64,000 nucleotides of DNA from Clostridiales bacterium (GTDB taxonomy: Bacteria > Bacillota > Clostridia > Oscillospirales > Acutalibacteraceae). Below the pieces are notes generated by a model, which saw only the letters and a list, made by a program, of their open reading frames with translations, was not told the DNA's origin and searched no databases. Position numbers and translations under genes: made by a program. Positions 1-7,861 of this stretch are shown one piece after another. The stretch lies in contig DULI01000008.1 in assembly GCA_012840445.1 (NCBI GenBank), positions 310,001 through 374,000 of the forward strand. The letters run 5' to 3'. Positions within the stretch are counted from its first letter, which is position 1. Every line of letters starts with the position of its first letter.

Positions 1-957
1 CGGAACCACCTTTTTAGGGTCAATTAATGGATGCCGTGCATTTTTTAGCACAATTTTCCCTTCGGTATTCAATACCGGTGTTGATGCCCTCATCTTTATT
101 GCCAAATTTGCCTTGGCAAAAACAAGGTCAAGCTGCAAAACTATATCGTATGACTGTTTTATTCCGTCCGCAAATTCCGCCGCTTCCGCAGACAATCCTG
201 CTAAAACCCGCTCAATTTCGTCCTTTTCCTTAAGTTCCAAAACTTTTAGATCGTTGTTTATTTCCACAACCGACATCGGCTCAATAAAAAGAGTGGCACC
301 AGAGGCCGATGTGTCGTGAACAAGCCCCGGGACCTGGCTGCGGTATTCGGATTTGACAGGAATAACGAACCTGCCGTCCCTTTGAGTCACCAGTGAATCC
401 TGAAGATATTTCGAGAAGGTTGACGACCTTATCATTTTTTCAAGCTGTTCTCTAATCCTGGACGATGCGGCACGCTTTTTTCTCCTGATTTCGGCTAGCT
501 CCGCCGACGCGTTGTCGTTCATTTCATCTTCAGATTTTATACAGAAAAAAATCTTTTCCTCAAAGTATTTGTTGGCAGTCAGCGAATCGAATAAACTATC
601 CAAAGAGGTCTCGATTTCTCTGCCCGAGCGCTCGCGCCAGTCCTTAAGTGAGCGGACAACCCTTAACAATTCCCCTATTTCAAGCAGTTCACGCATATTA
701 AGTATTCCGCCCGATTTGGCGCGGGCTAAACTGCCATTTACATTTACAACATAACCAAAGGAGGGCGATCCAAATCGCGATATTAACATATGCGCGTCAC
801 TTGTCTGTTGCAGAAGATGCCTTACCGTTTCTATTTCGTTGGAGGGTTTAATGTTAACCGCTATTTCGGAAGTATCTTTAAGGCTTGCTTCATCCGCAAG
901 CATTTTAAGCATCTTATCAAGTTCCAATACTGACATATAACGTTCAATGTTTTCCAT
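1..957 (-). CDS. mutS2: MutS2 family protein, N-terminal part (runs off the window)
   Basis: This is the first 319 codons of a minus-strand gene that continues beyond position 1. My translation runs without a stop from ATG at 957 and ends in the family motif ARHPLID followed by KVVP, which lies just before the MutS-type ATPase domain. The ATPase P-loop and the C-terminal Smr nuclease domain would be outside the window. MutS2 does not perform mismatch repair; in Firmicutes it limits recombination and helps split or rescue collided ribosomes. The visible part is the core and clamp region, rich in charged helices. It lies 43 nt downstream of recO in the same orientation, so the two may be co-transcribed. 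Confidence 0.9.
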   Translation of the reverse strand, partial: MENIERYMSVLELDKMLKMLADEASLKDTSEIAVNIKPSNEIETVRHLLQQTSDAHMLISRFGSPSFGYVVNVNGSLARAKSGGILNMRELLEIGELLRVVRSLKDWRERSGREIETSLDSLFDSLTANKYFEEKIFFCIKSEDEMNDNASAELAEIRRKKRAASSRIREQLEKMIRSSTFSKYLQDSLVTQRDGRFVIPVKSEYRSQVPGLVHDTSASGATLFIEPMSVVEINNDLKVLELKEKDEIERVLAGLSAEAAEFADGIKQSYDIVLQLDLVFAKANLAIKMRASTPVLNTEGKIVLKNARHPLIDPKKVVP

Positions 958-1000
958 TCTATCCAATCATCCAATCCAACTTGACATTTATTTAATCTTT

Positions 1001-1741
1001 TTATTCCTTAACTATCGAATGATAAAAATCAAGGGTATTATAAATTCTTTCAGTCTGAGCAAGAAGGTATTTTTCAGTAACGCTTGCCAATATCTTAAGC
1101 GACTGATCACTTAACGAAAACATAAAAAGCTTGTTTATATCAGAATAAATAATATGCCTCATTGCAAATAAAACCCCGCGGTTTACTGGAATCAGCGGGG
1201 TTTCAGGTTTGCATTTTGGGCAGAAAATTTTAGCGGAAACAGTATCAAAAAACATCTCGTCCTGTTCATATTCCGAGCAGCCCGCACATGCCACAATATC
1301 GGGCATATAGCCCGATATAGACAAAAGCCTCAGTTCAGTCACAGCCTTAATAAGGCGTTTGTCCCTTTTGCCATTTGAAAGAAAGCTTAAAGCGTTAAGC
1401 ACAACCCTTAAAAACTCTTCGGCCTCGGCCTCTTCGGGAGCCAAGGACAGCGCCAATTCGCAAAAATACTGGGCAAGCGAAAGTTTTTCGATATCGCTGC
1501 GCAGTTCAAAAAAAACTTCAATTACTGAGGCTTCATCCAGTGTATATGTATCCTTGTATTTAAAAAAAGTTAAATCCGAATAACAAAGCAGACCGGTTGA
1601 TGAGGCATTGCGGTTTTTTAACCGCCGAGCACCCCGGACAAAGGCCTTTATTAACCCCCTGTCTGGGGTAAGCGCCACCACCAGCCGATCATCACTGAAA
1701 TTATTCTCTTTGACTATTAGCCCTTTTGTCGACAATCTCAT
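1001..1741 (-). CDS. recO: DNA repair protein RecO
   Basis: RecO loads RecA onto SSB-coated single-stranded DNA with RecF and RecR and anneals complementary strands. The 246-residue protein begins with the family's OB-fold signature (STKGLIVKE, then LTPDRGLIKAFVRGARR) and has four cysteines as CxxC pairs near residues 152-155 and 174-177, the zinc site found in many RecO proteins. I chose ATG at 1741 because a GGGGGC ribosome binding site lies just upstream; a GTG at 1759 would add six residues. The start lies inside the 3' end of the yqzL frame, so the two are translationally linked. The cluster era-yqzL-recO is common in Firmicutes. Confidence 0.94.
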   Translation of the reverse strand: MRLSTKGLIVKENNFSDDRLVVALTPDRGLIKAFVRGARRLKNRNASSTGLLCYSDLTFFKYKDTYTLDEASVIEVFFELRSDIEKLSLAQYFCELALSLAPEEAEAEEFLRVVLNALSFLSNGKRDKRLIKAVTELRLLSISGYMPDIVACAGCSEYEQDEMFFDTVSAKIFCPKCKPETPLIPVNRGVLFAMRHIIYSDINKLFMFSLSDQSLKILASVTEKYLLAQTERIYNTLDFYHSIVKE

Positions 1742-1853
1742 CAATTTGCCCCCGGACACCGTCCTGATTAAGCCTTGAATACATACGGTAAAGCAGATAG
1801 CTTTTTACGGACCCGGTCTTGGTAAAATCATCCCATGCCTTGTTACTGTCCAT
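1701..1853 (-). CDS. yqzL: YqzL-like small protein
   Basis: A 50-codon frame starting at ATG 1853 with a GAGGTG ribosome binding site and ending in TAA at 1701. The translation starts MDSNKAWDDFTKTGSVKSYL, which resembles the YqzL family (tryptophan, then F-x-K-TG-x-[VI]-x-x-YLL). YqzL-type genes sit immediately before recO in many Firmicutes and their function is unknown. The last 41 nt overlap the start of recO in another frame, as expected for translational coupling. It is longer than the usual YqzL protein, with a charged C-terminal tail. The identity rests on motif and position. Confidence 0.72.
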   Translation of the reverse strand: MDSNKAWDDFTKTGSVKSYLLYRMYSRLNQDGVRGQIDEIVDKRANSQRE

Positions 1854-1931
1854 AAATAAGCACCTCAATTTCCAGCGTTAATATTAGTTTTTCATTTTTA
1901 CGCTGAGGTATTACCGGAAATATTAACCGAA

Positions 1932-2855
1932 TCAATCAAGGCCAAAAGAATGAATAAGCCCCGGCCTGTTGCGCCAGTCTTCCTTAACCTTAACCCAAAG
2001 GTTTAGTGCAACCTTGCAGCCAAAGAAAAATTCGATTTCTTCCCTTGACTGAATTCCAACCTGTTTTAGCATGGAACCATTTTTCCCGATTATTATTCCT
2101 TTATGGCTACGTTTTTCGCAGTATATAACTGCCTCAATATCTAGAATTGGTTCGCCTTTAGATGTATCCCGCTCGACAAACCGTTCTAAATCCACAGCAA
2201 TACCATGAGGTACTTCCTTGTCAAGTAAGTGCAACAGTTTTTCCCTGATAATTTCCGCCACCATAACCCTGTCGGGTTGGTCGGTATATACATCGTCGGG
2301 AAAATAATGATGCTCAGGCACACAAAACTTGAATAGCTCAGAAAGTAGCGGCTGTATGCCCTCCCCGGTAACGGCAGATACAGGGACAATCGCCTGAAAG
2401 TCATGCACCTTGTTGTATGCCGAAATAATTTCAAGCAAGTCTTCTTTCTTTTTAAGAAGGTCAATTTTATTAATAGCCAAAATCGCATTAAGCTTTCTGT
2501 TTTTTATCTCCTTTATCAATTCAAGTTCGGCGGTCGGCAGATTATCAGGATCAAATCTAAATTTGGTAACAGCCTCAACCACCATCATTACACCATGCAC
2601 ATCAGTCATGCCCGAGCTTACCGCTTTGACCATGCTTTGACCAAGCTTGGTTTTTGGCTTGTGGAAACCGGGAGTATCGATAAACACAAGCTGGTCATTG
2701 TTTTGGGTCAGAACCCCCATAATCCTGGTACGTGTGGTTTGAGGCTTGTCCGACACAATGGAAACCTTACGGTTTAATATTTTATTTAATAAAGAAGATT
2801 TGCCTACGTTTGGCCGTCCAATAATTGTAATAAAGGCTGATTTTTGGTCAATCAT
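1932..2855 (-). CDS. era: GTPase Era
   Basis: Era is an essential GTPase that binds the 3' end of 16S rRNA and controls maturation of the 30S ribosomal subunit at the membrane. The 307-residue protein shows the G1 loop GRPNVGKSS near residue 13, the G3 motif DTPG near 61, the G4 motif NKID near 130, and a C-terminal KH RNA-binding domain with the GKNGSMLK loop. Length and domain order are standard. Its first 8 nt overlap the end of dgkA, so translation is probably coupled. Together with ybeY and phoH next door this forms a ribosome-maturation and RNA-metabolism operon conserved across Firmicutes. Confidence 0.97.
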   Translation of the reverse strand: MIDQKSAFITIIGRPNVGKSSLLNKILNRKVSIVSDKPQTTRTRIMGVLTQNNDQLVFIDTPGFHKPKTKLGQSMVKAVSSGMTDVHGVMMVVEAVTKFRFDPDNLPTAELELIKEIKNRKLNAILAINKIDLLKKKEDLLEIISAYNKVHDFQAIVPVSAVTGEGIQPLLSELFKFCVPEHHYFPDDVYTDQPDRVMVAEIIREKLLHLLDKEVPHGIAVDLERFVERDTSKGEPILDIEAVIYCEKRSHKGIIIGKNGSMLKQVGIQSREEIEFFFGCKVALNLWVKVKEDWRNRPGLIHSFGLD

Positions 2856-3300
2856 ATCGTTTCCCTTTTATAAAAAGAATCATTGGTATTATTAAAACAA
2901 GCAGTATTACAGGATACCATATATTTTCCAAACAGAAATCATACAGTTTTGCAATCCGCCCGTTTAAAAAAAAGAGAAATACTCCTACAGCAACCGAAGC
3001 CAAGGCAGAAACAAGCACTGCACCCGCAGCCATATCCTTTATTAGCCCGATTTGCTGCTTTTTCTCTTTTGTAATAAAATCGCAAAGTTCTTCTATACTT
3101 GAATTAAAAATCTCGGCTGCGATTACAAACCCAATTGTCAAAAAAACAACAGCCCATTCAAAAAAAGATTCCAGCACAATTGGCGCTGCAAGCAGAACAT
3201 AAACGGCAACTGTAATATGAAATCTTAGATTCCTGGTTGAACAAATTGCAGCAACGATACCGTTTGCTGCATATGTAAACGCCTTTAGAAACTCTTTCAT
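2848..3300 (-). CDS. dgkA: Diacylglycerol/undecaprenol kinase family protein
   Basis: A 150-residue membrane protein of the DgkA family. In Gram-positive bacteria these enzymes mainly phosphorylate undecaprenol, recycling the lipid carrier for wall synthesis. Visible hallmarks are the N-terminal amphipathic segment with AxNGI, the membrane stretch with AAEIFNSSIEELCD (active-site glutamates and asparagine) and KDMAAGAVLVSA. There is a third and a fourth hydrophobic segment; the C-terminal one (about residues 128-145) is an extension relative to the 120-130 residue enzymes. The start codon overlaps the ybeY stop as ATGA, and the end overlaps era by 8 nt. Substrate choice (undecaprenol or diacylglycerol) cannot be read from sequence. 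Confidence 0.92.
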   Translation of the reverse strand: MKEFLKAFTYAANGIVAAICSTRNLRFHITVAVYVLLAAPIVLESFFEWAVVFLTIGFVIAAEIFNSSIEELCDFITKEKKQQIGLIKDMAAGAVLVSALASVAVGVFLFFLNGRIAKLYDFCLENIWYPVILLVLIIPMILFIKGKRYD

Positions 3301-3800
3301 AGCTCTTCCATATAATAGCTGGCAGTGCGCGGAAGCCCTAATTGAGTAAGCACCGTTTCTTCTTTTTCCCTCATTCTTACCGCTTCAATGCCGCCATTTG
3401 AATGGTCATAACCCAAAAGGTGAAGCACAGAATGCACAGTTAGAAATGCTATTTCTCTTTGCAGGGAATGGCCGTATTCATTTGCCTGGCTTACCGCATG
3501 CGGGATAGATATCACCACTTCACCCAACATTTTAAGCCCCGTTTCGGGATTTATATCGTATTGGCCATCCTTACCCATTGGGAAAGAAAGTACATCAGTG
3601 GAAGCATCTATATTTCTATATTTATGGTTAAGCTGCCTGATTTCCTCATCGTCAACAAAAGTAACATTTATTTCGGCTGGCCCTTCAAAATTTTCAAGTT
3701 TGAGTACAGCATTACAGGCGCGGCGAATCAGCATTCGGATACCAGACGGAATTTTGATTTCTTTCTGCTTATCTGTAATAATTACTTTTGTTCTAGTCAT
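3297..3800 (-). CDS. ybeY: Endoribonuclease YbeY
   Basis: YbeY is a metal-dependent endoribonuclease involved in 16S rRNA 3'-end maturation and ribosome quality control. The 167-residue protein has the invariant zinc-binding motif HSVLHLLGYDH near residues 122-132 and the family segments NVTFVDDEEIRQLN and STDVLSFPM. Length is normal. It overlaps phoH by 8 nt upstream and dgkA by 4 nt downstream, and so sits in a tightly packed operon. The HD-domain gene (pgpH/yqfF) often found between phoH and ybeY is absent here. Confidence 0.96.
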   Translation of the reverse strand: MTRTKVIITDKQKEIKIPSGIRMLIRRACNAVLKLENFEGPAEINVTFVDDEEIRQLNHKYRNIDASTDVLSFPMGKDGQYDINPETGLKMLGEVVISIPHAVSQANEYGHSLQREIAFLTVHSVLHLLGYDHSNGGIEAVRMREKEETVLTQLGLPRTASYYMEEL

Positions 3801-4767
3801 GTTTCACCCTCCAAGCCTCCTCATTCTGTTCATAAGCCTTAATAATTTGCTGAACCAAACGATGTCTTACAACATCCTTTTCATTAAGCCTTACAATAGC
3901 AATATCGTCAATATCCTTAAGAATTTTAATTGCTTCTTTAAGACCAGATTTTTTACCGTCGGGTAAATCTATCTGGGTGACGTCACCGGTTACCACTGCT
4001 TTGGAGTTAAACCCGAGCCTTGTTAAAAACATTTTCATCTGCTGGGGAGTGGTGTTCTGGGCTTCATCAAGGATAATAAAGCTGTCATCAAGCGTACGGC
4101 CTCTCATATATGCTAAAGGGGCAACTTCTATATCGCCGCGTTCCTGGCATTTAAGAAAATTATCAGCCCCAAGCATGTCATATAGGGCGTCGTACAGCGG
4201 TCTTAAATACGGATCAATTTTATGCTGCAAATCACCGGGAAGAAAACCCAGCTTTTCACCCGCTTCAACCGCAGGGCGGGTCAAGATTATACGGTTAACC
4301 TGCTTTTGCCTGAAGGCCATTACGGCCATCGCTACCGCCAGATAAGTTTTACCCGTTCCTGCTGGCCCTATCCCAAACACTACTATATTGTCTCTAATAG
4401 CCTCTACATATCGTTTTTGCCCCAAGGTTTTGGGCTTTACCGGCCTTCCTTTAGCGGTAATGCAAATGCAATCAGAATCAATAAGGTTTGCAATTTTCTC
4501 GTCTTCACCGTCTTTAACAAGCGAAATAACATACCGGATACTATGGTCGTTAATAGTCTCTCCCTTATTAATAAGAACAAGCAAGCCTTGTATGGCCCTG
4601 ACTGCACGGCTTACATTTTCAGGGTCTCCCTTTACTTTTATCTCGCTGCCATGGTTGGTGATGGAAACATTATACTCCTTTTCCAGGGCAATTATATTAA
4701 CATCGAAACTACCGAACAGATTAACTACCTGCTCCATCCGGTCGATATCGATTGTCTGTTCGTGCAT
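3793..4767 (-). CDS. phoH: PhoH family ATPase
   Basis: A 324-residue PhoH-like protein (YbeZ/YqfG-neighbour type), an ATPase thought to act on RNA together with YbeY. It has an N-terminal KH-like region (about residues 1-100), Walker A GPAGTGKTYLA near residue 137, and Walker B with IILDEAQNTTPQQMKMFLTRLG, ending in the SGDVTQIDLP-type segment seen here as VTGDVTQIDLPDGKKSGL. The sequence and length match the family well. It follows yqfD after about 50 nt and overlaps ybeY by 8 nt. The exact substrate is unsettled for this family. Confidence 0.95.
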   Translation of the reverse strand: MHEQTIDIDRMEQVVNLFGSFDVNIIALEKEYNVSITNHGSEIKVKGDPENVSRAVRAIQGLLVLINKGETINDHSIRYVISLVKDGEDEKIANLIDSDCICITAKGRPVKPKTLGQKRYVEAIRDNIVVFGIGPAGTGKTYLAVAMAVMAFRQKQVNRIILTRPAVEAGEKLGFLPGDLQHKIDPYLRPLYDALYDMLGADNFLKCQERGDIEVAPLAYMRGRTLDDSFIILDEAQNTTPQQMKMFLTRLGFNSKAVVTGDVTQIDLPDGKKSGLKEAIKILKDIDDIAIVRLNEKDVVRHRLVQQIIKAYEQNEEAWRVKHD

Positions 4768-4816
4768 ATTTCACATCCTAATCTCTGCTTATTTTTATGT
4801 ATTATATCACATTTTT

Positions 4817-6001
4817 TTATTTATTTGTAGTATTTATTAATAAAATCTCCTCCACCGCAATATCCTCAAGACAGGTATAATTAACAGTCAGCTTAACACC
4901 AATATCTGTATATTCTACAACCTCTTCCCTATTAATTATTTGTGCTTTTGACAATTTTTCCTGTTCCATCTTCTTGATTTCTTCCCTTGCCAATTCTAGA
5001 GCCTGCTCTTTATCCAGAAAACTCTTTACATTCTCGACTTCGATAAACCGCGCGGTTGTTATGGTGATGGGGATATACGAATCATTAGTTTCAAATCTCC
5101 AACTATTCACCTGCTTTTTATAATTCCCCTTTACCGTTCCTAAATACAATGGAAATTTTAGCCCGAAAAAATTCAATACGCTGCGCTCATCAACCTTTCC
5201 AGTTTCCACCTCGTAATTTTGTTCATAGGTTGCGTGAAAGGCCAGCTGACGGTTAGTTTCCGCAATTATTTTTCCCGAAGCGTGTTTTAATGCCGATTGG
5301 CCTGTTTTATACTCTACAATCCCGGACACAAGCAAATCTCCTGCAACAACCGCGTCGCCTACATTAACCACCGGGCGGCCCTCGTTTATCTCCATTGACA
5401 CTATTCTTCCATCAAAAGCCGCCTTTAGGTTGCAGGGTAGTTTTTCCTGATTTTCGGGTACCTGTTTGACCTCTGTAATGTCAACCGTAGCTTTAGTACC
5501 TTCTATATTTATTGCCGCCCAAGATATTTTGTCGAGTTGTAATATTAGCTGCTGACGTGCGTTTGAAACATCTATACTGCTTTTTCTGGTCCCTTCCTTT
5601 ATCCCTATTTTTGCAAGCGCATCTAAAATGGTCTTTGTATCAATAGATTGGTTGCCCACCACTTTAATATTCCATATATGCATTGACATTAGATTTAAAA
5701 TTATAAAAAATATTGCACACCCAACAGCAAATCCAAATCTTTTATGATATTTCCTTGCAAAAAACGGCAGGCCATATTTTTTTGCAATTCTTAATCGAAC
5801 TCCACTTTTCCCTCTGATTTTCCTAACTTTTTTATAGTCCTTCACAAACATGCAACCTTCAATATAACCGATTTTTCTGCGTATATTCCAAACCGTTATA
5901 TTGTTTTTGGCACACAGGTTAAAAAATCTTTCGGGGAAATTGCCAGATGCCTTAAATCTTACGAAACCCAATATGTATCTTAATAGTTTAATGATAATCA
6001 T
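4817..6001 (-). CDS. yqfD: Sporulation protein YqfD
   Basis: YqfD is needed for efficient sporulation in Bacillus and is made in the mother cell. The 394-residue protein matches the family: a basic N-terminal domain of about 90 residues, one transmembrane segment (GFAVGCAIFFIILNLMSM), then an extracytoplasmic region with a POTRA-like part (IWNIKVVGNQSIDTKTIL) and a long beta-rich domain with GDAVVAGDLLVSG. I chose ATG at 6001 because GGTG lies about 6 nt upstream; a GTG at 6010 abuts the yqfC stop. The yqfC-yqfD pair is conserved in spore formers. Confidence 0.93.
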   Translation of the reverse strand: MIIIKLLRYILGFVRFKASGNFPERFFNLCAKNNITVWNIRRKIGYIEGCMFVKDYKKVRKIRGKSGVRLRIAKKYGLPFFARKYHKRFGFAVGCAIFFIILNLMSMHIWNIKVVGNQSIDTKTILDALAKIGIKEGTRKSSIDVSNARQQLILQLDKISWAAINIEGTKATVDITEVKQVPENQEKLPCNLKAAFDGRIVSMEINEGRPVVNVGDAVVAGDLLVSGIVEYKTGQSALKHASGKIIAETNRQLAFHATYEQNYEVETGKVDERSVLNFFGLKFPLYLGTVKGNYKKQVNSWRFETNDSYIPITITTARFIEVENVKSFLDKEQALELAREEIKKMEQEKLSKAQIINREEVVEYTDIGVKLTVNYTCLEDIAVEEILLINTTNK

Positions 6002-6010
6002 AAGTAACAC

Positions 6011-6313
6011 CTACATATTAAATTCAAGCGACAGAATAAACCCTCTAATCACCGCCAAAGACTGATTGAAAGAGGAAATCTGCAGATTTCTGCCTTTAAA
6101 TGTAACAGTCCCCCTGCCGAGATTCAGTTTAATTCTATCTTCATTATAATCGATGACCCCTCTGCAGCCGTCAACCACAGCCTCCCGGTTGGTTGAAAGT
6201 TCAATGTGCGGCCCCTTTTCCAATGTCCCTGGAGGTAATTCTAACGCCCTACCCAATAAATCAATCCGGGGCCGTACCTTTCTTATACCGGTCTTAATGC
6301 GCTTTCTTGACAT
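6011..6313 (-). CDS. yqfC: Sporulation protein YqfC (YabP/YqfC family)
   Basis: A 100-residue protein of the YabP/YqfC family, small spore-formation proteins made in the mother cell under sigma-E in Bacillus. Typical segments are PPGTLEKGPHIELSTNREAVVDG, read here in shorter blocks, followed by GVIDYNEDRIKLNLGRGTVTF and a hydrophobic end (VIRGFILSLEF). Two ATGs lie close together; AGAAGGGG stands 6 nt before the ATG at 6313 but directly abuts the ATG at 6319, so 6313 is the better start. The stop codon is part of the ribosome binding region of yqfD. It is transcribed divergently from ylbJ, another sporulation gene. Confidence 0.93.
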   Translation of the reverse strand: MSRKRIKTGIRKVRPRIDLLGRALELPPGTLEKGPHIELSTNREAVVDGCRGVIDYNEDRIKLNLGRGTVTFKGRNLQISSFNQSLAVIRGFILSLEFNM

Positions 6314-6420
6314 ATGCATCCCCTTCTAACGGTTAATAAAGAATTAAAAAGCCCCATATAATTAATTATGAAATGATTTACATAATAATTCTACCGACAG
6401 AGTCTAAAGGGGCTGTATAA

Positions 6421-7506
6421 ATGAAAAAATTCCTGATTTGCAAAATAAAACCGGCTGTGTTTTTAGCCGGATGTTTCTGCTTCTTTTTTATTTTACTAAT
6501 TTTCACCTATCCAAATGATGTAACTAATGGTGGCCTAAACGGTCTTTTAATCTGCGGCGAGGTAATAATTCCATCCCTGTTTCCCTTTATGGTAATCGCG
6601 TTGTTTTTAAGCAAATCGGGTATTATTTATTACATAGGAAGGCTTATAAATCCCGTTGCCCGCGCTTTGTTTAATATAAGCGGCGAATCCGCGGGAGTAT
6701 TGCTTATGTCTTTCATTGCAGGTTATCCTGTCGGGGCAAGGCTTACAAATGAGCTTTACAAAACCGGTAAAATCAATTTAGACGAAGCTAGTAGAATGTT
6801 ATGTTTTACAGTAAACGCAGGGCCTGCTTTTATTGTTACGGCGGTGGGTGCCGGAATCCTCGGTTCAAAATCCGCCGGGGCAGTTTTGCTGGCAGCACAT
6901 GTTTTGGGCTCGGTATTAATTGGTATAATTCTGGGTATCAACAGTCGTCGGTTAGGGCAGTCACCAAATGATAATACAAAAAAAAGCATAAAACCCCCAA
7001 AAGCGTTGTCAAGTGCATTTGTGGAATCAACTGCTGAAGCTTCCTCCTCGATATTAAATATCTGCGCATGGGTTGTGCTGTTTTCATGCGTTATCCAGCT
7101 ACTTAACCGCATATCGCTTTCAGATAATATAGTCTTAATCCTATCTTCCTTGTCAGAGGTTACTACCGGGACCGTTCTGCTCGCCCGCACATGTAACCTG
7201 CCGCTTCTTGCGGCTTTGCTCGGGTGGGCAGGGTTTTCAGTGCACTGCCAGGTACTATCCTCTTCCAAAGACATAAGCCAAAACATATTAAAGTTTATTT
7301 TTTTCAGAATTTTACACGGTGCTTTTTCCGCAGTTATAACCTATCTTCTGCTTAAAATTTACCCGTTGGCAATTAGCACTGGCGAAAATAGTGAAATAAT
7401 AAGCAGGCCGAGTTCTGTCTCGATACCTGTTTCAATATCCTTGATATTTATGTCGGTGGTGCTTTTGTTTTTCATAGGTGAAAACCAAAGCACTTCAAAA
7501 CATTAA
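6421..7506 (+). CDS. ylbJ: Sporulation integral membrane protein YlbJ
   Basis: A 361-residue polytopic membrane protein with the YlbJ pattern: an early FTYPNDVTNGGLNGLLICGEVIIPSLFPF block (read in parts), then SFIAGYPVGARLTNELYKTGKI, FTVNAGPAFIVTAVGAGILGS and a hydrophobic C-terminal half. These are nucleoside-recognition (gate) domains found in transport-like proteins. YlbJ is needed for spore cortex formation or spore resistance in Bacillus. The ATG has AAAGGGG ahead of it. The gene is divergent from yqfC-yqfD, so the two sporulation units share a roughly 107-nt control region. Confidence 0.92.
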   Translation: MKKFLICKIKPAVFLAGCFCFFFILLIFTYPNDVTNGGLNGLLICGEVIIPSLFPFMVIALFLSKSGIIYYIGRLINPVARALFNISGESAGVLLMSFIAGYPVGARLTNELYKTGKINLDEASRMLCFTVNAGPAFIVTAVGAGILGSKSAGAVLLAAHVLGSVLIGIILGINSRRLGQSPNDNTKKSIKPPKALSSAFVESTAEASSSILNICAWVVLFSCVIQLLNRISLSDNIVLILSSLSEVTTGTVLLARTCNLPLLAALLGWAGFSVHCQVLSSSKDISQNILKFIFFRILHGAFSAVITYLLLKIYPLAISTGENSEIISRPSSVSIPVSISLIFMSVVLLFFIGENQSTSKH

Positions 7507-7573
7507 AAAATTAAAAGTATAATAGAAATCCCCCCTCTTTTCTGATATAATCATTTCTTAAGGGGGGATAGAT

Positions 7574-7780
7574 TTGGGAATCTTCAATAAAAATGCTCCT
7601 GCCTGCAAATATTGCCTTTTCAGCAGCAATATTGAAAATGATGAATATCTTTGTAAATTCCGAGGTGTGCTAAAGTCTGAAGACAACTGCAAAAGATTTA
7701 AATACGACCCATTAAAACGTGTTCCAAAGTTTCAACCAAAACTTGAAAAATATACTGAAAAGGATTTCAGCTTGGAATAA
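7574..7780 (+). CDS. Small conserved hypothetical protein with four cysteines
   Basis: A 68-residue protein starting with TTG at 7574, supported by a strong AGGGGGG ribosome binding site. It has a CxxC pair (CKYC, residues 12-15) followed by two single cysteines (residues 27 and 38), a spacing that could bind a metal. The C-terminal half is basic then acidic, with PLKRVPKFQPKLEKY. I recall similar small proteins in clostridial genomes but no named family, and I assign no function. It lies 67 nt after ylbJ and ends before the tuf terminator, which may also stop its transcript. Confidence 0.72.
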   Translation: MGIFNKNAPACKYCLFSSNIENDEYLCKFRGVLKSEDNCKRFKYDPLKRVPKFQPKLEKYTEKDFSLE

Positions 7781-7821
7781 TTCACCCTTGCCCATGACTT
7801 ACATAAACCGAAAAAACAAAA

Positions 7822-7847
7822 AAGGACGCAGTATACACTGCGTCCTT
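7822..7847 (-). terminator. Intrinsic terminator of the rpsL-tuf operon
   Basis: An 11-bp perfect stem (AAGGACGCAGT at 7822-7832 with its complement at 7837-7847) around a 4-nt loop. On the minus strand it is followed by two T-runs (six Ts, G, six Ts). It lies 15 nt past the tuf stop. On the plus strand the tail is T-poor but could still stop the small gene ending at 7780. Confidence 0.88.
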
Positions 7848-7861
7848 ATATTTTATATATA

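Noticed and set aside
6350-6414. AGCCCC and GGGGCT repeats in the yqfC-ylbJ divergent region, and possible sigma-E promoters
   Set aside because: The repeat is only 6 bp and the promoter-like boxes (CATATAATT, CATAATAA) match sigma-E spacing poorly.
6756-7286. A 176-codon frame on the minus strand
   Set aside because: It lies wholly antisense to ylbJ, has no ribosome binding site and shows no protein family features.
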